Of a DNA stretch of 64,000 bases, positions 25,800-36,545 are shown one piece after another. The DNA is from Aquila chrysaetos chrysaetos (taxonomy: Eukaryota > Chordata > Aves > Accipitriformes > Accipitridae). The stretch is taken from positions 80,421,538 through 80,485,537 of the forward strand of contig NC_044004.1 of NCBI RefSeq assembly GCF_900496995.4, read 5' to 3'. The translations under genes and the position numbers were made by a program. Each line of letters starts with the position of its first letter. The stretch's first letter is position 1. The notes below the pieces were generated by a model. That model made no database searches and was not told the origin of the DNA. It saw only the letters and a program-made list of their open reading frames with translations.

Positions 25800-25970
25800 A
25801 TCTGAAACTGCTTTGACACCTTGAGCTTAACTTTCATAAGTCTTTGCCTCGCTTTCGAGTTTCTCCATCTCTAAGACGGGGGATAATAAACCCCCCTCAC
25901 TTACCTGGCTCACAAAGGTTTGAGAAGATGTGTTAGATGTTATGGGTAGGGCAATCTGAAGAAGAAAAGC
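25800..25970 (+). repeat. MIR-like SINE 3' half
   Basis: The order and spacing match the MIR 3' half on the plus strand. 'caccttgagcttaact' (MIR: gaccttgggcaagtcacttaac) is followed by 'tttgcctcgctttcgag', 'tttctccatctctaagacgg' (MIR: tttccccatctgtaaaatgg), 'gggataata' and 'cttacctggctcacaaagg' (MIR: cctacctcacagggttg). A gagaagatgtgttagatg block (MIR: aggattaaatgagataatg) completes the series. This is the clearest of the three MIR-like fragments. Confidence 0.75.
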
Positions 25971-26439
25971 ACAAAAGAAATGCTAATTGCTATTAATTTA
26001 AGTCCATACAGGGGTGAAAGTGTAGTAAATAAAGGATAGATGTCCCAGACATTTGACAGATACACTGCGTGGAAAGTTTAATACCCTTTGAATGCTTCAG
26101 AAATCAGATCTCGGTAGTTCAAAAAGTCACATCCCTTTGTTTCATTTTTTCCCCGTCAGTAGAAAGTGACAACAAGCTGAAGTATTATTCCAATAATCTT
26201 CTTGTTTATTGTTGTTTATAAAAGGGCTTCTAGCTAAATGTTCATTACAATTTTTTTTATGTCCCAACTAATATATATCATGACTTTATGGATGAGCTAA
26301 ATAAAATGACCCATTTAAAACTTTTGAAGACTACGTGGAGAGGCATCGTATGCTGGAAAATTCTACATACACTGTATGCAACAAAAGCAAATCTTCTTTT
26401 TTTTTCATTTGAAGGAAAATGGCAAAATAATAAATTGTG
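25971..26439. other. AT-rich DNA, no gene seen
   Basis: No feature recognised beyond short T and A runs. Confidence 0.5.
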
Positions 26440-26740
26440 ACTTGTGACATTTCCCTATGCTACCATCTATTTGTAACACACTTACTTAAAGGCTGCATGG
26501 GCCGTATCCATTTATCTTTTCTCCTGGGTCAATTATGCTGTTTGCATTCAAATCAATCCCTTAATCAAGCCCGTTGATAATTGCAGCAGTGCAAGGGAGA
26601 TATTTATCATAGAAATGTAATGAAGGCACTTTGTTCCAGTGCAGCCGAGTCTAATATTGTACTGCCACAGTGGACCATTTATGCTTATGTGTGTAGTTTA
26701 TTTTTCTAATCAACAGTCTCAGATGCAGGCATGCTTGGAT
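26440..26740. promoter_or_regulatory. Candidate conserved non-coding element with homeodomain and POU-like words
   Basis: Repeat-free block with a dense set of factor-like words: CAATTATGC, TTTGCATTCAAAT, CCTTAATC, TTGATAATTGC, TTTATGCTTATG and TTCTAATCAAC within about 200 bp, in even base composition. It reads like a developmental enhancer of the kind found in vertebrate gene deserts. The sequence shows the words; conservation and function are inference. Confidence 0.3.
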
Positions 26741-29700
26741 CTCACTGATGGGGTTAGATGGGCATCGTACTAGCCTTAAAACTACCGTCTTCAGGGTTTA
26801 CCATATTGTCTCTTGACATTGCGAACTACCTGAAATTTCAATAAACTTTGTGTAGAGGCTTCTATCCTTCCAAAGAGAAGCAATCGGAATTAGACCTTGG
26901 ATGTGCTCATTAAATGTACCTTACCACATAGCGTGGAAGTGAGAAAGGGATGGGCTCTTGGGTGCAATTCAGACCTGGGCAGAGAATGAACTGTAGCACT
27001 GTGGAGGCTTCCTGAAATCTAAATTGTGTCCTTGCTGGTGGAAGTTTGGTATGCTAAGACAGGCAGAATTATCATCTGAGCAGTCTCCATGAAATATGCT
27101 GGAACTCTGTTATCTATTATCACTGAAAAAATCATCAACTGTATTTAGAAAACAATATTGCTGTCCAAAGGCTCTATTGCCACTGACTTCAGAAACTGTG
27201 GTAATTTCAGAAACCTGCTTCTCTCTCCAAGGGATGCTTTGTGTAGAATAATTAGTGAGAATACTGTTGTATGCCTGATGGTGTGAGGCTGTAAAGAGGT
27301 AGGGTTTGTGAAGAGGGAGGATATCTTCTATTAGATTAAAATATGTAGCAGCCGGGAAAAGCCCAGTCATGTTGTTTGGATCACTAACATGATTCCAGTC
27401 TGAAACAGAAATAGCAAGCTTTACTCTGAAAATAGCACTTAAATATTTTAATTCCTTTACATGAGGGGTGAAATGAGCTCTGGTTTTTCCTCTCTGGTAA
27501 AACTATTGTAAAATCTTGATTTTTTTGTTTGTTTGGTTGGTTGGTTTATTTTAGTTTTAAAAAAGATTTGTAATAACTATCTCTTGTTTAACCTGCTATG
27601 AAATTCAAACAAAAAGGTGCTTATAACTGTCCTTGACCAACAAAAATGTATTGCTTTAATCAAGTTCATGATCTGCAACTGTAACTTGGATTTCGTGAGC
27701 TGAAGCAGGTGGAGCCATAAAGCCAACGTGGCTTTGCCATTTCTGACTCCTCCAGTTTTCTTTGCAAGGTGTGATATATGGGGGCAGCTGGCCCAGAGGT
27801 CTGGGTCCAGGGGGCTCAAAAGGGAGCCCGTACATCTTTTGCGACAGCTCTTGCCCAATTTGCTGACCGCACAGTGCGATGAAAGAAAAGGAGGAGGAGG
27901 AAGGTGCCTTCCTCCCAGTCTCAGCTAATGAGAGCAGTAACTCTCGCCTCTAGGTTGTACACGCAGATGATGCTGAAATATCTTCCAGTTTGTGGTGGTC
28001 ATCTTTTCCCCTTTCTTCTGCTGTAAGAGGGCTAGTTAAACAGCGCTTGCCTTAGCCGCATCCTCTACCAGTTACCAAAGTGTAAGAAACATGACCCAGT
28101 AAATTTTAGTTCCTTATAAGGGAATTCAGCAATGTTCTTCAATATTTCAGCTAATGGCATTATATGTCTAGATTCCTTAGCGTCCTTTCAACATTTCCCC
28201 CTGCAGCTTCAATACTGAACATTGTGCACTCTTTTGGACATAAAGTGTTGTCCCTAATTAAAAACTGTCATTGTAGATAACTACCGTTTGGGAAAAAAAC
28301 CCATATTCATTGTAGAAAACCAAGTAGCCCAATGCTACAAACAGAATACAGTCCCTCAAAATATCTTGTCATCTGTAACATCAGAACACAAGCTTAAATG
28401 AATGTGATGAAACTGAGCTTACAGATATTAATTCAAAAGAAATGAACATTGAAACAATTTATTTTTGATGATTCTGTTTATTAGCACATATTTCTTTGTG
28501 CAGCCAAGCCTAAACTAAAACTGTATTGAAGTTTTTATACATCACTTAGTGAGGGTTCTTTGAACTGCCATTCAGCTCAGCAATGTTCCTTAACTGCCTC
28601 AATTCCAATTTCACTTTATATTTCAATTCACCAGGCTTCACCCACCCCCCCTTCCCCTGCCATGTATTCTCTGGGGAGCCTAAACAATCTACAAAAACTC
28701 CATTTTATTGCCCTGGTAATAGCGTTATTTGAGGCTTCAGATTGTTTAGGAGCATCCCAAGTAAAATACTTAGCAAGTGCTAAAACTTCAAAATAGTAGT
28801 TAGATGAAAGCCAGGGTCCTTGCTTTTTCTGTTCCACACTAAAGCTGAAATTCTGCCGAATTTTGACTTTGCTGACGCTTAATCTGGTTTTAGGTTTATG
28901 CAAGTAGCCCAAATTTAAACACAATTCCAGGTTAGACAAGAGCTCTGCTGGGCCAGCTCAAATAAAGGAGGTGATTAAATACCTGTTCACATACATCTTT
29001 ATGGCAAACACAAGAAAAACACTAATTCCCTTGACAACCTTTTATTACAGTTATGGTATCAAGTAGAAAACCTGGATATTGATGTGGCAACTGAGCCTGA
29101 CTTTTCTAATCAGCTGGGACAACTCAGCACTGTCTTAATGACAGACTTTTCCCCTATTTTTTGTGTTACAAACCAAGTCATGAGCAACGTCTATATTAAG
29201 TAACGCAGAACACAAATAAGAGCTGTTGGTGGGACCGCGGTGTCACAGCTGCAACCTAGTGACCTAATATCAGCGTGGTTTGGGAGTAAGTGGAATACAA
29301 GCCAGAACTGATACCAAGCTGGGAACGCAAGCTGCCTTAAATTTAAATCTAAACCTAAATTTTGCAAAACTGCCAGGGAAAAAAAAAAAAAAGGGTGGTG
29401 GTGGTAATCAGTTAGTCGTCTATAGTAACTTTTCCCGTAGCATTAAAAAGACTTCACAGGTCTGTCGGCAGGGTTCAAAAGCAACGTGGTTTCCTTGGTC
29501 CAAGTGAACAGGAGCGCAGCTGGGCAGCTTTGACCTCATGTGGCACTATTACTTTAAGGAGAATAAAAGTTCACTTTCAGCTGGATAATCTTAGCATCTT
29601 TCAGTTATCAGTGAATTGAAATCACAATTTTTCATTCTTCAGAATATCCTTTTTTACGATTGCTGGGCAGAGAAAATAACTGGGAGTCATTAGTTCCTAC

Positions 29701-30660
29701 TGATGGTCAGGATTTTGTATTGCCAATTTGTGATGCACTTGTGGATATCACGTATAAGGAACTGGGAATAAAATATTGTTTTAACTCATTATTGACCTCC
29801 TTTTGTAGTGACACTCCTAGAATAATTTGTGAATAATTTGAGATACTTTCATTTCTGAACTGTGTTGCTTGCTGTTTAAGCAAATAAATGCCATACCACC
29901 AAATATTCCTTGGGTCCAGAAAGCAAATTGAAACAGAAGACGATAGCACATGGTTTTGATTCACAGAAAAGCATAAGGCATACCACAGAACAGCAGGGGC
30001 TTGCTTTATTAGACTCAAATAAGAGACCCCTTGCTGCCTGAAGTGAGTGACAAAAAAATTCCACATAAAAATGGTACCAGTGTTCGAGTATTTTAAAAAA
30101 TAAATAAATATGCTCTGACTTTGATTTTTGAGCCCCATGGCACTCAGCTGTGTAAGGAGAGCCTGCATACTCTGAAGTCACTATCTGTCCCAGCCTGCCT
30201 CTCCTCTCCACACCACACCGTCTCCCATATTTTAGATTTATTTGTGCACGGGGGTGTTTGTGGCGGTGCACACGTGTGTGAGTTGCTGGCCCGCAGAGTC
30301 AATAGGGTATAAAGTGCCTTTTGGAGACTGTGGCTTTCTGAATTGTGGTTTGCTGCATTCGTTTTAGGGGTAGCAATCCCTCAAGGAGCGTAAAATGGCC
30401 TCAATCACAGATCAATGTCTAAAGGTAAAACCGTGGTACTTGGTTCCTCTGAATGGAGCCTAGCACCATAAACAGGACTGTTGGAGACAAAGGAAAGATA
30501 GTAATTTTTCATAATCTGGTAGCAGTTAATCAGAAACGGCCAGCTGATGTGACTAGTTGTTGTTGTTGTTTTGCTCTTCAGTTTATTTGGTTTCATTATG
30601 AATATTAGAATAGAATGTAAAACATTATCAATGGTGGGAAAACTTGTATACTAATTTTAG
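26741..30660. other. No gene seen; simple tracts
   Basis: A C-rich run lies at about 28,638-28,660 and a (TTG)n run near 30,558-30,572. The minus-strand open frames of 153 codons (29,707-30,168) and 131 codons (29,876-30,271) overlap in different frames, have no recognisable domain and are within chance length. Confidence 0.45.
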
Positions 30661-30850
30661 TTCATACCTCTGATCAAAGTAATGCTAGCAAGTCGATTAA
30701 TAGGAGACTGCAAGAGCTTAATATTCTCCTATTATGTTAATCTCCGCTCACATTTTCATGGGCCATAAATCAAGTGCTTCCTCTGCACCTTTCAGACAGC
30801 GAGGGATAAAGCTTCACAAAACCACATTGACTACAGGAATTTCAGGACAG
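30661..30850. promoter_or_regulatory. Candidate regulatory block with TCF-like word and small inverted repeat
   Basis: Contains TGATCAAAG (a TCF/LEF-type word in reverse) near 30,671. A perfect 10-bp inverted repeat also lies here, taataggaga at 30,698-30,707 and tctcctatta at 30,725-30,734, with a 17-nt loop. No repeat family recognised. Low confidence as an enhancer. Confidence 0.22.
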
Positions 30851-30893
30851 GTTATATGATGCCACTAATAGGCTACCCATTTCACAATAATTT

Positions 30894-30995
30894 ATTGCTT
30901 ATAAACAGTAGTCTATTGCTTTTTTTCTGCCCCATATCATAAGAATTAACAACTTTGGCTTATGCTATCTATTACCAACAGAATAAACCCATTTT
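30894..30995 (+). repeat. Direct repeat, copy A
   Basis: Shares a collinear series of words with 31,426-31,515: ttgcttataaacag, agtctattgct followed by a T run, an aactttggc block, tatctat/tatctac, and agaat. Divergence is roughly a quarter of positions by eye. No terminal TG..CA or obvious flanking duplication was found. It may be a local duplication or two fragments of one old interspersed repeat. Confidence 0.65.
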
Positions 30996-31425
30996 CACAA
31001 TATCATTGTGAAAGTAAGTTAGTTAACTATTTAAGTAGGTTAAAGTTACTTAAGTTTAGGTAACTTATTTTTCAGGTACTTAAATATTAGTAAATATTGG
31101 CAGGATGATAATGAAGTGTGTTTTTCAATTCAGGAAAGGGCAGTAAACCAAATTCAGAGAGAATTATCTCTTGAAGAAACATCTCAGTGTACTGACCTCA
31201 GTTCATGATGCTTAATCCAGGATAAATTGTGACTTTACACCTTAGTACTTACCTACTCATCAATTTTCCATTTCATACCTGGGATTAAACTCTGTGGGTG
31301 CTATAAATAATATGTGCATTTATGCAAAGACATTGTAGGTCACTAGTAACAATTTAAAAATCACATCGTAATAAACTTCTTTAAAATTGGTTTCAGCAAA
31401 CCCTTTACTGGCTCAGCTGAATGCA

Positions 31426-31515
31426 TTGCTTATAAACAGGAGTCTATTGCTCTTTTTTTCCTGTACCGTTGGAATGATAAACTTTGGCCTATCCTATCTA
31501 CCACTAATAGAATTA
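31426..31515 (+). repeat. Direct repeat, copy B
   Basis: Partner of the copy 532 bp upstream, in the same orientation. It ends about 155 bp before an exon-like interval. The intervening sequence of the two copies does not otherwise look duplicated. Confidence 0.65.
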
Positions 31516-31669
31516 AAAAAAGTGACAAACGAGGTGATCATCTGGAGAGTTTACCCATTTCGTCCATCTCCTCTCCCCCAGCTCTGACTCTTACACTTGC
31601 TCCTGTCCCTGCTGAATGCCTGGCATCAGGAACCTGTGCTCTTGCTTTTGCTTTTCCCTCTTCCTACAG

Positions 31670-31886
31670 CTGAAGTGGGAACTCTGTGTCCAGTTTGTTT
31701 CTCTCTGTGGCCTATGTGGTCCTGAGCAAAAGCAAGAACCGGAGGGTGCCCAGCGTGGAGGAGCCCGAGTTCCTGTCCTTTTGGAGGAAGGACAAGCAAA
31801 TAAAACTAAGGACAACTTCTTCGCTCGACACGCAGTTACGCTGGAAATTAATGCCACAAAAGAGTTGCAGGTACCACACGTTTTTG
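31670..31886 (+). other. Exon-like interval with good splice signals, unassigned
   Basis: A long pyrimidine tract ends in CTACAG at 31,664-31,669, and a consensus donor GTAAGT starts at 31,887; a weaker alternative donor lies at 31,871 (CAG|GTACCA). Two plus-strand frames stay open across it, and it is GC-richer than its surroundings. One frame gives a Cys-containing peptide with motifs LCGLCGPEQ and NFFARHAVTLEINATKEL; the other contains VPSVEEPEFLSFWRKDK. I recognise neither. It could be a coding exon, a lncRNA exon or coincidence. The alternative-donor version is exactly 201 bp, a multiple of three. Confidence 0.28.
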
Positions 31887-33479
31887 GTAAGTGTGAAAAA
31901 GAGATCAGACAAATACATGAAGGGACTATCCATTTCCTCAGTTCCCAATTCAAAGATCATGTCTTTGCTTTATGAAATCTCTCAGCTGCACAGTGCTAGA
32001 AAGTGGGAGAGCACAGAAGAGAAATATGACTGTATGCTTGATAGAAGTCCCTACACTTTGCTATTATCTATTATCAGAGAGAGTATCCTGGACAGATTTT
32101 GCTGTGATTTAGAACAGCCCTTCTTAAACTCACAGAAGCAAGAGTAGAGCCTTTTTCCTGTCCAAGTCCCTCTCAGATCTCCTAGAGCATGCAATCCCAA
32201 CAGACATGAAGACGAGGAATATAAGGGGGCTGGGAAAAGTCTGGATGAAAGAATGAGTAAATGTAAGAGATTTTGAGAAAATAGAGAGCCATGCAATATC
32301 TTGATTTTTATTTATTTCTACAAGGGGACCCTGTCACTGTGGTTAGGGAAAGCCTGACACTGAGATGTTTCTCAGCTATATTGCTACAAGTTGGACATAA
32401 TAAAAGTATTCAGATTTATGATCTCTTTAACACCCGGAGGATTATACAAGGAGTTGGTTGCACAGAATGGACATTTGATTGCTTTGCTCTGTCTTCCTGC
32501 GTCAGATCTCAGCCCAGTCGTGAGGGAGGTGATGGATTGTGCTTCTTTCAGATACCCACACGCAGTCCTGTCTGGGTCCACGCTAATGCGGAACAGCCAG
32601 CTCACTCTGAAATCAGTGTTTCACGTATTGCATAGCTGTTTTCCAATAGGGAAAAGCCATTTTTGTTTACCGGAGGTATTAGTTCCCTTCCCTATGACTA
32701 GGGGTTTATTATGATACCTTTCAGTAAATGTTAACTATCAGAAATAATTAATATCAAGCATGGTGGAGAGCACCTGGGGGAAAATGAACTCTGAAATACT
32801 ATGAAATGATTCGGTAATGTGATGGGTAAAGACCTCCCCTGGATAATGAACAGGAGCAAAGCAATTCAGGCTGCAGTATCCATGGGTCAGTCTTTCTTTT
32901 AAAAAAAAATGGAAGATAAGGTTACTGTGTCTTTGAGGTAACTGTTGAGTGGCTTTTGTGTTTCTTAATACAGCAGGTTGATCTTCCAGGAAAGCTCACT
33001 GTTTACTCCCAAGTGAGCAGTCAGACACACAGAGAAAACCAGAAGGAAGAAAGATATTCCCAGTCTATATAGGCTATATTTTCCAGCTCAGCAAAGGAAA
33101 CGGTCCCTGTTTCTGAACAGTACTTCTGTCTCTAACACTGGGAGAGGCTAAGGCTATTAACAGCTCAGGGAACTGGAGCCGAATATCGGGCAAGCACTAA
33201 TCCCTCTGTTCGGGCAAACCGTTCTCCAAACAAAACTCCTCCATTAGCTCCGTTTCACCTCTGTTCGCGCACTCGCGTGTTGCCCACACCTGCAATTCCT
33301 GACCGGCAGCTGCCAGTCGTTTTCTCCTCCTTTCTCTTGCCTGCCCGCAGCGTGGCAGAGATGCTCAAGGCGCCGGCTGGGACACAACGTTGGCAGCCTC
33401 AGGCCACCTCCGCAGGCACAGAGGACGATTGATGCCGGCTGTAACCTGCTGTAAGAAAACAGAATTGCCATCGTACCCA
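31887..33479. other. No gene seen; CpG-richer stretch near 33.2-33.4 kb
   Basis: Short frames only. Between about 33,190 and 33,430 CpG density rises (gttcgcgcactcgcg and nearby), with no identifiable promoter or exon. Confidence 0.4.
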
Positions 33480-33725
33480 GAGCCGGCGTGATATGTGACT
33501 GGGGCGTTTGGCAGCGATCAGCGAGGCCACTTTATTATCACGTCCGCACTAAGTAAATGAGGTCCTGATAGTCTGTGCTATACAGCTCCCTGCACGACAC
33601 AGCAGTGATTCATTGGCCTTGTATGAATAAGCTGCAGGGACTCCTTAGCCCAGAAGAGATCACATAATTTATTTAGTGGAAGTCTCCTGTGCCCCATAAA
33701 TGTACATATATCTGGACACGGGCAC
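33480..33725. promoter_or_regulatory. Candidate conserved non-coding element
   Basis: Repeat-free, even composition, with words such as TTATTATCACG, GTGATTCATTGG, TAATTTATTTA and CCATAAATG. Judgement from texture only. Confidence 0.2.
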
Positions 33726-34909
33726 TGACACGGTTCTGGAGAGTTTTTTAATACATTCAGATGAAAACAGAGTTAAAGTTAAGTGGGCGTACTGAGAACT
33801 GCTCTACCATACATAGCATCATCCATTTATTCTGTGGTTTTGGCTTGATCTTGGGACTTACAGCAAACCCAGGAGTGCTATTGTAGCACGTGGCCTAAAC
33901 CCTAATGATTTTTAAGCAGGTTGTGATTCTCTTTGCTTTAGTTCTATGAAGGTCTTAGAGAAATACCAGCTAGGATAGCAACGGGCCAGAAATTGGGTTT
34001 CTTTCCAGTCCTATCAAACCTAGGTCTGATTCTTTCAGCCACACAGCGGCAACACCCCTTTATATGGAGGCCCTCTAATGTATAGATACTTAGGCCATCT
34101 TATTCATCCTGATACAACAGAGATACAGCCAGCATTGCAAGGTACCTGATGACAGAAAACAGGTTTCTGCTCATTGTATTCCCAGTTCTTAGAAATCCCT
34201 GTCAGTGCTGTAGCAAGGGATTGCTTCCATAGCAAAAGATAGTGTGACTGATCTATAAGGGTGTTTGAAATCACAAAAACTTGTCATTTTTATTTCCAGC
34301 AAACCCATTACTTTGAAGGGGAGTGAAGGGTGAATGATGGAAAACAGTGCAGATGTGGTTTCTTTTGCTGAGACTGGATTAACAAGAAAATTAAATATTT
34401 TTGCTTTTGAGAATTTTGATGTCTCCATCAGCCAAAGGGAAACTCGGTAATCCTGGGGAACAGAGTTAGTTCATTGCTGCTTTCATCCCACATGTGCAGC
34501 ACTGATGGAGATTGCTGGGACATCTACCTGCAGCAGCGATGCCAAAAAGTTTCAGTGGAATCATGCCACCAAACACACAGATGAACCACTTCTCGCTCTT
34601 AGAGAAACCTCATTTACAGCTTGGGAAAAAGAAACTGGCACAGTTAATCCATAGACAACTGTTTAGGGAAGCCTGATACTATGATACTGTGAAGATGCGC
34701 TTTTGCTTAGTCTGAATCTTTCCCCCCTACAAATGTTGGTATATTTGCAGTAGATGTGTTTCCATACAGAGTAAATGCTATAAACCCCTTTTTTGGCTAA
34801 AACTGGGGATATGTAAGTTTGAATAAAGCCATTCATGCTCTGGAATGATATGTTCTGGAAGGCTTTATTAATTCAATATTTATTTTTGCTGTCAATATTT
34901 CATTGGGGG

Positions 34910-34934
34910 AAAAAAAAAAAAAAAAAAAAAAAAA
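34910..34934 (+). repeat. A25 homopolymer tract
   Basis: Twenty-five A residues preceded by a T-rich stretch. An AATAAA word lies about 90 bp upstream, so a polyadenylated retrocopy is conceivable, but no coding remnant or flanking duplication was found. Confidence 0.9.
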
Positions 34935-36230
34935 GGCAGGCCCAAGGAAGACCTTGGTTATTGTTGAGTGCTGTGATCAGCAGTGGATTTGTATTTTGTG
35001 TTAGCTTGGCTTCCCCGTTCACTGGGGTGGCCGAAACCGGGGTCTGAAAGCTACAGGGACCAGCTGCCTTCACTTTACCAGCTTTGCCAGTTGGAGCAAC
35101 AGCATGGGCTTAATTTTATCCAACATGGAGATTTTACACGAGGTGAGGCAGCAGGACAGCAAGCAGAGGGGAAATGGCGGAAGGAGGAACCGATGATTTC
35201 TGGGTAGGTAGTGCTGCTGTTTCTCCATGTTCTTTAAAGATGCGGGCACACGTACTATTCAGGAAGGCGAGGAACAGTAATCGAACCTCCTGCTGATGTG
35301 AACGGGGTCAAGACTTTACCTGCGTGCCCTCGAGTGGAGGGCATGGTTGAGGTGATACCGGCCACCCCAGTGTTCCCATGACTGCCCCACGGGCCCTTCT
35401 TGGCCCCTAAAAACAAGGGCCTCGCACAATGTCTCCAAAGGCCTGATGTCCTTCTAAGTGTGGGGCTGTTTCCCACTGTCCCTCCGGTGAGGTTTTCTGG
35501 TGGTCCCTGCTGGTTACAGCTCCCTGACCTCGCAGTGCCGTGAAGCCGGACAGCGGGCTGGGCGCAATGGTGAAGCTACAAGATGGTGGCACCGCTCAAA
35601 CCTTCTCTGAGCAACCCCCTTGGGGTCAACTCCTTACTCCCAGTCTCAATTTATGCCCAGAAAAAAAATCCCCCGACTGCTAAATATCCCTGGAGCAACA
35701 GTGACATCTTGTGGGTTAATTTTAAGTGTGCTTTATATGGAAATATTCGTTCCAGTCTCATCTGTCTCTGCTTGCGTGGAAACCAGCAGTCTGAATTCAA
35801 GCGGCATCCACGGCCATCTGCTCAGCACATCCCTAGACCTGACAGCAAAAGAACTGATGTATGGCAGACCTGCTCATAAAGTATTATGCCAAGGGCTCGC
35901 CTGGAAATTCAGTTAGCAGGATCATATTATTTGGAAATAGTATTTTAATTGGAAACTGATTGGTAAGTGGATATTACACATAGTTCATTAAGAAGACACA
36001 TAGAAAGCTTAGTTCTACATGGACAACAGGAGGCTGAAGTATTTGTTAACACGCGTGTTTTTGAAGATGACAGTGTCCTAGTTTTAATTTGCGAGAATGA
36101 GATTAGATTAATGTTGTTTCAGGTCTCCATTCTTATCATGGTAACACTCCTTTTTATTTAGGTTTTCATCGCTTAGCATAACTTTTGCTACTGTGTTTGC
36201 CAATCTGCTTGCAAGGCTTTATTCGATTCA
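34935..36230. other. No gene seen; GC-rich patch 35.2-35.6 kb
   Basis: The GC-rich patch (35,230-35,610) has overlapping short frames on both strands and no recognisable domain. The rest is AT-rich. Confidence 0.45.
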
Positions 36231-36269
36231 GATCTAGTTTTTTTATCCTGGCATATTGAATTTGTTGTT

Positions 36270-36545
36270 CCAGAGGATTTTTCATTCCAGCTGGGCTTCA
36301 GTTATTCTGTGATTCCCCCAGGGCTCCATTTTGAGTCCTACTGTGATTTGCATTTGTAGACTTTCGATGGGTAAACATTATAGCTTCTCAAACTCCGTAC
36401 TGTCACATCCTTTCCGATGGCACTCAGCTCCTGCTGATCTTGTAAAAAAGCGTGATGCTTTGCATAATATTCTGCATGACATTCAATTATGGAGATCTTC
36501 ACATTTTAAAAAACCTGTAATCGAAAGAAGAGCAATCTGCTATTA
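36270..36545 (+). repeat. Decayed L2/CR1-clade LINE reverse-transcriptase fragment
   Basis: Plus-strand translation retains the conserved RT order. A block SSWASV is followed by a stop, then FPQGSILSP (family: GVPQGSILSP; the stop replaces the Gly and Phe replaces the Val). About 80 bp on, the DNA gatggcactcagctcctgct corresponds to the catalytic YADDTQLYL region, shifted one frame and with the second Asp changed to Gly. Further on and back in the first frame is LHNILHDIQLW followed by SSHF (L2: LxxCLxDIxxWMxxNF). The stop, two frame changes and lost catalytic residue show it is dead. The wording is closer to L2 than to avian CR1. Confidence 0.75.

Noticed and set aside
29707..30271. Overlapping minus-strand open frames of 153 and 131 codons
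   Set aside because: They overlap in different frames, contain no recognisable domain and have ordinary AT-rich composition. With a stop frequency of about 1 in 17 codons, about one frame of this length is expected by chance in six frames of 64 kb.
34910..34934. A25 tract as tail of a retrocopy
   Set aside because: An AATAAA word lies about 90 bp upstream, too far for a normal tail, and no coding remnant was found.
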